Assembly: GCA_018350325.1 (NCBI GenBank)
Contig: JAEVLN010000025.1
Span: 186,001-250,000, forward strand
Direction of reading: 5' to 3'
Origin: Globodera rostochiensis
Lineage: Eukaryota; Nematoda; Chromadorea; Rhabditida; Heteroderidae
Length of the DNA: 64,000 bases
Both the position numbers and the translations under genes were made by a program. Numbering within the stretch: position 1 is the stretch's first letter; each line of letters begins with the position of its first letter. Positions 21,930 through 32,500 of the stretch are shown piece by piece. The notes under the pieces are model-generated. The model worked only from the letters and a program-made list of their open reading frames with translations, made no database searches and was not told the DNA's origin.

Positions 21930-22220
21930 TAATTCGTAGTGCGCATATGCTGCTAATGCCGGTAGGGGACGACTGAGTCTGGCGGACTGAATTCCTGCTA
22001 ATGCAGCTGCACCTTTCGCCTCCGGCTCGCGACGTTGAGCTTTCACATACTGATTGTTAAGTTCGTTCAAAAACGAGCTCATTTCAGCGAGCATGCAAGC
22101 CGGGGGCACTGGGATGAATTCGTCGCCGACATTCACTTCTTCAGTGCGTAACGTGCCGGCGATGTGGCTCGAGCCCGGCTGACCCCGAAGGACATGTCCG
22201 TGGTGGAGACTTATAACATC
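21930..22220 (-). pseudogene. Fic-domain exon, probably from a broken gene
   Basis: A 97-codon exon with an AG acceptor and GTGAG donor. It reads DVISLHHGHVLRG, GTLRTEEVNVGDEFIPVPP, MLAEMSSFLNELNNQY and LAAYAHYEL. This matches the first half of the Fic fold (compare the FICD pattern of a His-containing helix, RT..V.VG..IP, and AALAHYKLV). Fic enzymes AMPylate (or de-AMPylate) target proteins using an HPFx(D/E)GNGR loop that should follow directly. No such loop is found in the roughly 400 bp downstream; the only phase-compatible continuation ends at a stop after about 20 unrelated residues. Repeats crowd both sides. Either the catalytic exon lies further away or the gene is dead. Confidence 0.6.
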
Positions 22221-22259
22221 CTTACAAATTTTAATAAAAAAAAATTTGGCCAAAAAAGC

Positions 22260-22610
22260 GGGTCCGGTCAGTTCGGCGCAGCCGGTTCGGCGCGGCTGGT
22301 TCGGCGCTTTTCGGCGCCGTCCCGTTTTGGCGCCGTCCCGTTTAGGCGCCGGCCTGTTCGGCGCGGCAAGTTCGGCGCCGCTGGTAATTTGGACATTTGG
22401 CGCCGACAAATTTCAATCAAAAAATACACTTCAATTTGGGACGCCGACATTTCTCCAGGCGATATTTCGTCCATAAAAAAACGACATTTCGTCCAGGCGA
22501 CATTTCGTCCATTAAGCAAATATACGACATTTCGTTAATAAAGGCAAAAACGACATTTCGTCCAGCGACATTTCGTCAACGACTTTTCTTCCACAAGCAA
22601 AAATAACGTC
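22260..22610. repeat. TTCGGCGC and CGACATTTCGTC word repeats
   Basis: First, a 140-bp block of GGTTCGGCGC/GGCGCCGTCC words, which makes open frames in every direction. Then about seven copies of CGACATTTCGTCCA. A related CGACATTTCATACAC block occurs at 47537-47665. Confidence 0.7.
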
Positions 22611-23454
22611 TTCCGTCGGTAAAGTTCTTCGATTAGCATAGGTCCGTAACAGGATGGACGTGATTTTAAAAAAAACCCGTGATCCGCGATTTTGAAAAAA
22701 GACAAACTTTAAAAAAAAATTTCTTTGTTGCTTGCTTTCTAAATTTATTCAATAGAAAGGTGGAAGGACCAGCAGGGGTGTGCTCTGCTGGTCGACTTTT
22801 TAAAAACCAAGAAACAGACTGGATCCCAAAACGACCAGAATTTTTTTTTTGATTTTACAAAATTGGTCCAAAACGAAAATGAAACATTGATTGAGTGAGA
22901 TGGAAAAGTTCTACCAAAAAACCATAGGGGAGGGGGGGACCTTTTGATTTACAAAATTCGTAATATTTGGATCAATTCTCTTAACAAATTGAGTCAAAAA
23001 TCCCGAAATTTTTCTCGGCGGCGCCTATCGGCACGGCCGACCCCTTCCCAAAACCCAAAAATTGCAAAATTCGGACAAATTTCATCACAAATGTCGTTAA
23101 GATCTATGAAAATGTTTTCGACGGCGCCCATCGGCGCCGCCGGACCCTTACCACTACTAATAAGCTTCAAAAATTGCCGAATTTAAAATTTTGGTTGCAA
23201 ATCTGTTAACAAATTGAGTCAAATTTTTCTCGGCGGCGTCTATTGGCACCGCCGACCCCCCCCCCCCCCTTCCAGAAAGCAGAATTCTCAAAAAATTTTG
23301 TATTTTTGAAAATTGCAAAAACGAAAATGCGTCCTTAAAAATCGAACATTTTTCAAAAAATTGATTAACAAAAATGCAATAAAACCCAAAAAGTCACCCC
23401 TAAAAATGGACTTTTTCGGTACCCCCCCCCCCCCAAAGCAAAATCGTAAATACG

Positions 23455-23665
23455 TGCCTGGTGGGGTGTTAGCCCAACGGCAAACCTTGAATTGAACCGG
23501 GGAGGGGGGTGTTGGCCCAAATCCCGGCCAATCGTATCGGGAGAGTTTTCCAATTTAAGAGCCCACTACGCCATTCCCGGCTCTACCGATCGAGCCCCCG
23601 ATCAAGCCCAGTTGTGCATTGAAATCTGCCCATAATTCTTTTTTCGTGCTTCTGTGATCGGTAAA
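23455..23665. repeat. Duplicated segment, copy B
   Basis: Near-identical to 21630-21845 over about 200 bp, with a few extra bases (GATCAAGCCC for GATCGCC). It has no adjacent Fic exon. Confidence 0.75.
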
Positions 23666-23696
23666 TTTTGACAAAATTATTTAAGCAAATAGTCAT

Positions 23697-24249
23697 TAGG
23701 GCCGCTAATTATATGGACAAAAAATCTCGAAATATGGCCATAAAATATGGATGAAAAAGTAAAATATGGATCAAATATGGGCAAAAATTGCAAAATATGG
23801 ACGAAATATGGAGAAAATTTGTTTTCAAATATCGCAAAAATAGGCAACATTTCCTAATAGAAGTAATAAGAACAATAAAATTTTTATAGGCATTTCAGAG
23901 AAAAAATTTTTGAAATTAAGCAGAATTTTAAAAATTTTCAATTTTTTGGTGGCAGAATTTTTAGTTACGAAAAAGTCAAATTTTAGGGGTGCATATTTTG
24001 AAAATTTTTAAAAAGTAGATCCTTAGGGGTGTATTTTTCGTTTTTATTGCATTTTTGTTAAGGAATTTTTTGAAAAATGGCGAAATATGGGAAAAATATG
24101 GAATATGGATAAAAATCGCAAAATATGGAAAATATGGATTATAAAATGGGCTCTAGAAGCTCCAACCAAAATTAAAAACACTATTGTTATTTATACGCTG
24201 TTCCGAGTGCGCAAAAAAAATATGGATTTCCATATAATTAGCGGCCCTA
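23697..24249. mobile_element. Complete MITE, 21-bp inverted ends, GTCAT duplication
   Basis: A 553-bp element whose ends are perfect 21-bp inverted repeats beginning TAGGGCCGCTAATTATATGG. GTCAT directly flanks both ends. The interior is rich in AAATATGGAC and has no coding capacity. Two further family members are at 26452-26966 and 19957-20115. Confidence 0.88.
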
Positions 24250-25025
24250 GTCATTATTCACGCAATTTTTTTCGATGATCGACGACACTATACTGATCAT
24301 TAATCATGATCAAATGATGGCCAATTTATGAGAAATTGTAGAAGAAAAAATATTCTAATAAATATTTACATAATAACTTTTCCCCCATCTAAAGCAATGA
24401 CCTATAAGGATAAAAACTTGAAATTTAAAATTTGTTCTTCGGAAAATTGTAACTTAAGAAAATTATGGGTTGAATTTGATCAGAAGTCTGTGATCAATGC
24501 AATGAATGTTCGGCTAATAACAAATTGGATCACCCAAAAAAACAAAAATGATCTCCCGACGGCGGAATGCAATTTGCAATTCTACCGAAGGAATTTTCGT
24601 GAAAATGTCATCTTTTAGCTTTACCGATTCCATCCAAACATTTATTTGGTAGGATTCACCAAAAAAAGGATTAAAAAAAATCGTCAAGAATGTGAAAATG
24701 TTTTGATCATTACTCACCATTACGTATTTGGCCAACGTTTTTCGCTTTTAAAAAGAATCAAATTGTATTCAAACATTTCCTTTCGTATAAAGATTATTTT
24801 TTTAATATTTATTTAGCAATGCTCACTAAAAATGAAATGCTTTTGGGCGAAGGTTCGACAAGACCAGCGGGAGCAAGCGGTAGGTGGGTGGGGGTATCTG
24901 GGTATCCAAATAATTAAGGTACAAATTAAGCTAATAAAAGCTAATTAGCTTCTAAATTACCTGTATTTAAAGCTTAATAATTAATATTAAGTTAATGTAA
25001 TTTACATTTAATACATAAGCTTTTT

Positions 25026-25503
25026 ATGGCTTGCCATTTCCGGTGGCATCCTTCTGCTATCGTCGTCATTCTGCTTTGTGTCTTCATGTAATTGTCGCTA
25101 TTTTAAAACTGCGCCATGTACGTCGCACTCAACGAGCACCTGCACAGATTGCACCAGCAACACCTGCACCAGCAGCACCTGCACAGTTGCACCAGCAGCT
25201 TCACAGATTGCACCAGCAACACCTGCACCAGCAGCACCTGCACAGTTGCACCAGCACCTTCACAGATTGCACCAGCAACACCTGCACCAGCAGCACCTGC
25301 ACAGTTGCACCAGCAGCTTCACAGATTGCACCAGCAACACCTGCACCAGCAGCACCTGCACAGTTGCACCAGCAGCTTCACAGATTGCACCAGCAGCATC
25401 TGCACGCTTGCACCCGCAGATGCGTCTGTGCAATTGTATTATGCATATGATTCATATTCTTCCATATTCTTCTTATTATCATAGATACGATGCTTTTAAA
25501 TAA
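25026..25503 (+). CDS. Possible secreted repeat protein
   Basis: An ATG at 25026 opens a short hydrophobic reading (AIVVILLCVFM) that could be a signal peptide but stops after 21 codons unless a GTAATT donor is used. Beyond it lie five copies of a 59-bp repeat, open in all three forward frames, giving Ala/Pro-, His/Gln/Leu- and Cys/Thr/Ser-rich readings in turn. An AATAAA follows at 25559. Transcription and splicing are guesses; it may simply be a minisatellite. Confidence 0.25.
25143..25410. repeat. 59-bp tandem repeat, about 4.5 copies
   Basis: The word CAGATTGCACCAGCA occurs at 25145, 25204, 25263, 25322 and 25381, an exact 59-bp spacing. Copies are almost identical. Because 59 is not a multiple of 3, each copy shifts the frame by one and a reading repeats only every 59 codons. 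Confidence 0.92.
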
Positions 25504-26451
25504 TACAAAATTTGTTTTTAATTCCATTTTAATTTGCTTCTATACCATTTATACATCAAATAAAGTTGGCTTTTAAAAAATAAATTTATTTCTTTTTATC
25601 TCAATTTAAGAATATGAATGTAGGGTAAAATGCAACAATTCTTCTTGACTTAATTCTCATATCCGCCCGTCCGTCAGTCCGTTTATTCGTCGACAACATT
25701 TTTAATAGTTTTTAATTTACTTAGCTTTTGATGATTCTGAAATTAGTCAATTGCACAAATTTACGGCTCCAATTGACGTCATAAGCTTGTGAGACCATTT
25801 TCTTTTTTTTTCGGTTTTTTCCAATTCAGAGAACAGGTCAGCAGAAAGCTTTTCACTGCTCTATATCCTTTACTATCATAGATGCCAATTTCACTTACAA
25901 ATTAGATTATCAATTTAATTTTACATAAATTCTTTTTTGCTTTTAGTCCCAACTTTTTGATGAAGGTTTTCACTGAAGCCGTTTCCTTTTGGCATTTTTT
26001 CTCCAGTTCATATTTTGTATGGTTCTCGTATATCGCATAATGTGCTATCCAAAGAATCGCCCGGGCCCAAACGACTGCGGTTATAGATCTTCTCATTCAA
26101 AGGATGGAGCAATTCCTCAGCTCCATTTGTGGATTTTTGGGCTTTGGTATCGATCGACGAAACTCTTTCTCCCCGAAGGGGAGGGACTCCTTGGGGGTGA
26201 TCAGGCGCCCTTGGGAAACCGTTCCGCCTGCCGCGCTCCGCTGGAAAGCTGCTGATATGTGTGGATTAAAATGGCAAATTAATTTTTTACTATTCGATCA
26301 GAAGACATCCCCAAGTCGCGCGAGGAACTCCTCATCATCATTATCATCGTCAACAACAAACCGCAAAACAGCGACGACGACAAAATTTTAGACGGGACGA
26401 CGACTACTACTCAATGTACTACGACGGCGAAAGTGGTTGAGATATAATAAT

Positions 26452-26966
26452 TAGGGCCACAAATTATATGGAAATCCATATTTTTTTTGCGCACTCGGAA
26501 CAGCGTATAAATACCATAAATAGTGTTTTTAACTTTGGTTGGAGCTTCTAGAGACCATTTTATAATCCATATTTTGCCATTTTTCAAAAATTCCTTAACA
26601 AAAATGCAATAAAAACGAAAAATACACCCTTAAAGATCAAGTTTTTCAAAAATATACACCCCTAAGGATCGATTTTTAAAAAAAATGCACCCCTAAAAAT
26701 TGACTTTTCTGGACTAAAATTCTGCCGCCAAAAAATGAAAATTTTTAAAATTCTGCTTATTTTTAAAAATTTTTTTCTGAAATGCCTTTAATTTACATAT
26801 ATTGTAAAAATTTTAATTTCTCTTATTACTTCAATTAGAAAAAACTTTCCCATTTTTTGCTATATTTGAAAAAAATTTTCTCCATATTTCGTCCATATTT
26901 TGCATTTTTTATCCATATTTTATGGCCATATTTCGAGATTTTTTGTCCATAAAATTTGTGGCCCTA
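26452..26966. mobile_element. MITE, second copy of the TAGGGCC family
   Basis: It begins TAGGGCCACAAATTATATGG and ends with the matching inverse (TTTGTGGCCCTA). Its interior is the reverse of the 23697 copy, including the GAGCTTCTAGAGACC and GCACTCGGAACAGCG blocks. Flanks ATAAT/GTAAT are only a partial duplication. Confidence 0.82.
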
Positions 26967-27410
26967 GTAATAATTGTTGGAGCTCCTCGTTCACTTTTTT
27001 GTTCCCATTTTATGAATCTCTTTGTGTTAATGTAAAGAATAAATACTAATGAATTCAGCTATTTTGACCAAACGGGTCCCGTTCACCCTATTGGGTTTTA
27101 GCCAACTTTTAATTTGCTAGTAACTGCCATTCGTCTTCATCAAATAGTCTCACACCTATTTTTGCTTATGATGTGATGCCCCTAAAATTCTTGTCAAAAA
27201 ATACGGGAATGTTTTCAAATGCTAAAAGATAATGAATGGAACAACAATAAAAGATCGAAGAATATAAGGCCCACATCTTCAAATCATCCGAATGGCCGTT
27301 AATTCAGATGGTCACTGAAAAAAAAGCAAAACTGAATTGAAAACTCAAATTTTTTAAAACAAAAAAAAATTTAAACTAATATTAGAGTAAACGGTGGTTC
27401 TAGAGTAGTT

Positions 27411-28330
27411 TATGAGTCCAATTGACTGTTATGAGTCCCTCACGCATTTCAGATTCACTTAAATCGACGTGACTCTTTTCGCAGTCAACCAAATTAAACA
27501 TCTTTGGTATCATTCGAAAGCTTTTGATGAGTAGAACATATACCTATGTAAGTAGAAGCTAAGCGCTAGGCTAAATCCAAAGTTATATGGAGAAAACTGT
27601 GAAAAAACTAGATGCCTTGGGAGTTTTTTTTATTAAACTTTATCTTAAACTTAAAACGCTATGTTTTTGTTGTTATAAGTAGGGTCGGACAAGAACGCGT
27701 ATCAGGAACCGCGAGTTGGTTTTTTTTTTGTTTTTTTTTGGGAGGTTAAGCACCCCTAATGGTGGTATTTTTCTGAGAGAATTTTTTTTGATGGTGTTAA
27801 CGCTAGTAAAATTTTTGAATTTTGCGTAAGACAATTGCCATTTCCTATTAAAATTAAATAAAGAAATATGGGCTTCTGTAATTTGTTTTTTATAATTACT
27901 ATAGTTACAAATTCCACAAAACAATTAGGCTGCATAAGCAACTCGAAGTGTCCTATTTGCAATTCTGGATGAATTTTCTCCACAAAAATTGGCGTTAATT
28001 TCAGAGCAATTCCTTAACAAACATTGTAAAGACTTCAAAAATTAACGCAGTTTTAAAACTGGTTGCAAATTTCTTCATAAATTCAGTAAAAAATTCTAAA
28101 TTTTCCCGACCGCGCCTGTGGCGCCGTCGGACTCGTGCCAAGGAACCGGTATCCAGGGGGTCCGGATAATATCCGGGTTGGTTTGTCTAACCCTAGTTAT
28201 TACGCGTAAACGATTCAGGTTTCGAATGATACCAAAGATGTTTAATTTGGTTGACTGTGAAAAGAGTTACGTCGATTAAGTGAATCTGAAATGCGTGATT
28301 GGACTCATAACAGTCAATTGGACTCATAAC
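27411..28330. mobile_element. Inverted-repeat element, about 110-bp arms
   Basis: The left arm (27411-27519) and right arm (28220-28330) are reverse complements through AGTCAACCAAATTAAACAT, TTTGGTATCATTCGAAA and CAGATTCACTTAAATCGACG. The 700-bp middle is A/T-rich, with part of a GC-rich dispersed repeat near 28110. No transposase is recognised. Confidence 0.7.
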
Positions 28331-28459
28331 AGTCGATTGGGGTAATACAGTAATTCCTTAATCGTCCATTTCTACAGTAGTCAACAGCAACCCAAGCATA
28401 TCTCTCACGGTAAACCAAAAGCCGAATGTTTAGGTTTTTTAATTCAAAAGTGGACTCAC

Positions 28460-29271
28460 TTCCTCTGTCGCTGATTCATCAGATTCTTCCTTAGGCGATT
28501 GCTTGGCGTTTGGGCCTGATCCATCGGTTTCTGCCTTAGGCGATTGCTCAGCGTTTGTCATGGCCTTCTCAATTTTCTCCTCAAGGCTGAAGGAAGTGTG
28601 ATAGAAAAGCTAATTTTTGGACTGAGTGTGCGATAAATTAAGCCTAACCAAACGTTAAGCCTAGGCTTGGGCCAAGTCTAACCTAGTCTTGGGCTAAGCC
28701 TAACCTAGGCTTTGACTAAGTCTAACTTATTATCAACTTTACTTTTTAAGGGCCATCTCCAGGTCGTTGTGCTCGGAGGACGTTGGATGGATCAGTTTGT
28801 TGCTTTCTTTGCGTTGCGCTTCCTCCCTCTTTTTTGCTTCTTCTCCCTTTTTTTTGCTTCCTTTCCATTTGGTTTGCTTCCTTTTGCTTCCTTTCCCACT
28901 TTTTTTGCTCCATTTCTCTCTCCTTTTGCTCCCTTTGCCATCTCCCTATCCTTTTGCGTCCTCTTTTGCATCCTCGCCCTATCCTTCTTTTCCTTTCCTT
29001 TTGCTTCCTTTCTCTCTCCTTTTGCTTCCTTTCTCTCTCCTTTTGCTTCCTTTCTCTCTCCTTTTGCTTCCTTTCTCTCTCCTTTTGCTTCCTTTCTCTC
29101 TGCTTTTGCTTCCTTTCTCTCTGCTTTTGCTTCCGTTCTCTCTCCTTTTGCTTCCTTTCTCTCTCCTTTTGTTTCTTCTGTCAATGCGCATACTTTATCG
29201 ATCATGTTAAAGGAAGCGTTGGTGACCAAATTGGTGATCAAATCCGATGTAATGAGTTCTGACCCGGCCTC
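28460..29271 (-). CDS. Lys/Glu/Ala-rich repeat protein (fragmentary model)
   Basis: Exon-like stretches: 29271 down to 28743, then 28586-28460. The first opens EAGSELITSDLITNLVTNAS and then repeats the heptad KGERKEA about eight times (a 21-bp DNA repeat at about 28990-29170), predicting a charged, helical, possibly coiled-coil protein. The second is acidic (LEEKIEKAMTNAEQSPKAET) and joins in phase to NDLEMALK. The frame changes once near 28830-28870, so an unseen intron, an indel or an assembly slip lies there. It lies directly downstream of the SecA-like gene on the same strand and could conceivably be its 3' part, but I found no in-phase join. No family is assigned. Confidence 0.45.
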
Positions 29272-29514
29272 CTAAATTCAATTACACACGTGTACCATTA
29301 ATTTTTCAAAAAATAATTAATATTAAAAAAATAGGAAAGTTACTGGAGGAAGAGAACGAAAATCTAAGGAAAAAATGGAAAAACATGAGATCCCGATGAA
29401 AAAACCGAGTCCGGGGATTTCCGGCAACAAAACTGTGACTCCTTTTAACAGTGAAAATTGGCTTTAAACTAATAAATCATTTAAATCAAATAAAAAATAA
29501 AATCACAAAAATTT

Positions 29515-32500
29515 TTAGCTTAAAATTCTGGATGTCAATAAACCTGTAATATGGATAAATTTTGAAGTAAAAACTATTGTGGATAAGTGCCCTTCCTTTA
29601 AGCTCAAAAACCGCTGGTAATTCAAGATCAGCAGAATCTTGGAGAAATCGTTCAAAGCCTCGGGCCCGGAGGTTTTACAAAAAAATTCGCGATCCCAACT
29701 TTGCCAATTTAAATATGTCAAGCAACATAAACTGTACGGCACAAACTTCAATAAGATGAGACCAGAAGTTGTCGCCGTTGCCGCGTTTTTTTGAGCGCCA
29801 TTTTCGAAACTTTTTAGCCACCGCTCTTTGTACCTCTGGACAGGCAACGGCGATATTAGCTTAAGACAGCCAGCGGCCAACGATCGCTTAAACCCTTTTT
29901 GGTAACCATTTTTTTTGGAAAATTTTTTCATATTCACGGCGGTGTCAAAGAAAAAGCCGACTCCCATTTGAATGTTTTGCGCAAAGTTTGGATTCTTTTC
30001 GAGGAATTCACGTAATGTACTGTCCTTGTCCAGCATCGCGGAGAGACCTTTTTCTTAAACAGGAACTTGTAACATTATTACTGTGCATTTATACAAAAAA
30101 GAATTGCAAGCACGGGCCAGACAATTCGTCAGTGAAGGACAGACAACCACGTCCGTCCGTTTAATAGGGCCTACAAAATAATTGACAAAACATTTTCTTA
30201 AGAAATGCTTATATATTCTGAAATCTAAGCCATGCCTCGCTGAAAAATCGAGATAGAGTTTTGCTATCTTTAGCAAAAATGTAGCCCTGAATTAGAGAAT
30301 TCAGAATATATAAGTTTTGTGTTAAGAAATTTTTTATCAAATTTTTCTAGGCCTTCTTAAATCACCTTCGATCGGCCAAGTGACGGGCTTTAAGAAATGA
30401 CCTAGCACCATTGGTCTCCTTATTATAAGTAAATGTTTGTTATCAATAGGGACCGGATTTTTTAAATGTAATTACGCTCAGCCCTGGTTGGTGCTAGAAG
30501 CCCTGCTCGAACAAAACACTTACGGGCCATCTCGGGCAAGTCTTTGAGGATGGTCGTTTTGAAGATTTTCTCACATGTCTGCCATTTTGTTAATGCCGCC
30601 GTTGGTGCGCCGACCGTCGATTGGCCACAAGCTTTGAAAACCATTTCCACCGCAGGGAATTTTGCCGCCAATGCGTCGGCCAACATGCCGAGCAAAACTT
30701 TGCCATAATACACAACTTTTTTGGCAAACCACTTGGCCCATGAGAAGGCCTTCGGCACTTTTCCCTGCGCTACATCAAATGCCATCGTGAGGCTCGTTTT
30801 AAGGTCGTCCCATCCACTGGAAATATGATATTGTAATATATACTGTATAATGCACAGACAGATTATTGTAAACACATTATGCACAAATGTTTTTTTAAAT
30901 TTTCGTAGAATTTCAATGTTTAAAATTTCTGAATTCGACCCACCTCTGAAATTTATGTTAACTTTTGAAAGCCAAGGATCAATGGTCTCACAAAAAAAAA
31001 CGTTAAAATTCTTTTGTGATTCCGTATACCGTATATATACACTTTTGATCACTCCGGGCAATTAATTAGATAGAGGGATTGTAGAATCGAATTTAGTGGT
31101 GAAAAAGAGTGTAAGAATAGACGCAAATTTTTCATTTTAATCTGAATTAGAGTTTTCAGACTCGGTCGAAAAATGCCATTTACGATTCATCCTATGTAAA
31201 ACCAGGGTGGCCAGATGTCCTTATTTCTAAGATGTGTGCTTATTAGAGGCGATGTTCTTATTTTGTCCTTCTTTTACGCCGTTAACCTATTTCATTGGTA
31301 AAATGAAAAATACGCTCCGATTTACTTACCCATCGATCAGAGACCAGCCCCATTTCCCGCTTGTTTTATAAACCACCACCAAGCCAATGGCAATTTGTGC
31401 CACACCGGCAAAAAACAGCAGGCCAATTGTCCAAATTGGCGGTATCGGCATCGCAATGTCCAGGTTGTAGAAGTGGGACAAACCCTCATCCCTCATCGTC
31501 TCCAACGCGTCCCTAGGAATCGGAATGTCGTCATCTGAAAAATTATGAGGACTGATTTTTTGAGGGCAGGAATTTCATAGAAAAATTTACGTATGTCAAT
31601 CCCACCCCCTCTATTTCAGCAATGTTCCAACCCCATTTTTGGGTCATTAGAGCAGCAAGAAGAATCTCGAAATTATTACCTAGCTCAAACCGGTCTTCTG
31701 TTTTTAACTGTACCTTTAACCCCTGGAAAAATGGCAAACCGCTCAAAGCCGACGGTTACAAAGAAATTTTATGGGGTTTCCGATCAAAATGGTCGTCCTA
31801 ACCCGGTTCGTCTGGGGGAGGGTCGTCTGGGGGCGGGTCGTCTGGAGGCGGTGGCCCGGGAGGCGGTCCGGGAGGCGGTCCGTCTGGGGGTGGTGGTCCG
31901 GGAGGCGGTCCGTCTGGAGGCGGTCCGGGAGGCGGTCCGGGAGGCGGTCCGTCTGGAGGCGGTCCGGGAGGCGGTCCGTCTGGAGGTGGTGGTCCGGGAG
32001 GCGGTCCGTCTGGAGGTGGTGGTCCGGGAGGCGGTCCGTCTGGAGGCGGTCCGGGAGGCGGTCCGTCTGGAGGTGGTGGTCCGGGAGGCGGTCCGTCTGG
32101 AGGCGGTCCGTCTGGAGGCGGTCCGGGAGGCGGTCCGTCTGGAGGCGGTCCGGGAGGCGGTCCGTCTGGAGGCGGTCCGGGAGGCGGTCCGTCTGGAGGC
32201 GGTCCGGGAGGCGGTCCGTCTGGAGGTGGTGGTCCGGGAGGCGGTCCGTCTGGAGGCGGTCCGGGAGGCGGTCCGTCTGGAGGCGGTCCGGGAGGCGGTC
32301 CGTCTGGAGGCGGTCCGGGAGGCGGTCCGTCTGGAGGTGGTGGTCCGGGAGGCGGTCCGTCTGGAGGCGGTCCGGGAGGCGGTCCGTCTGGAGGCGGTCC
32401 GGGAGGCGGTCCGTCTGGAGGCGGTCCGGGAGGCGGTCCGTCTGGAGGCGGTCCGGGAGGCGGTCCGTCTATGCCGGAAGGATCTGCTGCACGAAGAGGT

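Larger units (their letters stand above)
22221..25020. other. Repeat-rich non-genic stretch
   Basis: It contains TTCGGCGC words (22260-22400), CGACATTTCGTC words (22420-22610), three GC-rich dispersed elements in reverse orientation (about 23020, 23120 and 23228), duplicated segment copy B and a full MITE. A 97-codon open frame at 24328-24618 is A/T-rich and unrecognised. No exon is supported. Confidence 0.6.
25504..28459. other. Non-genic stretch with two inverted-repeat elements
   Basis: It holds a MITE (26452-26966) and a 0.9-kb element with inverted arms (27411-28330). Exon-like readings at 25902-26096 (-) and 26280-26450 (+) are unrecognised and have no clear splice partners. Nothing else is supported. 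Confidence 0.55.

Noticed and set aside
24328..24618. 97-codon plus-strand open frame
   Set aside because: A/T-rich, no family resemblance, no coding-like third positions and no splice partner. Kept only as a note.
25143..25410. A CRISPR-like array
   Set aside because: The 59-bp units are continuous with no unique spacers, in a eukaryotic setting.
28712..29275. Phe/Leu/Ser-rich plus-strand frames of up to 187 codons, membrane-like
   Set aside because: They are complements of the KGERKEA repeat on the minus strand, which has flanking non-repeat exon sequence and splice sites.
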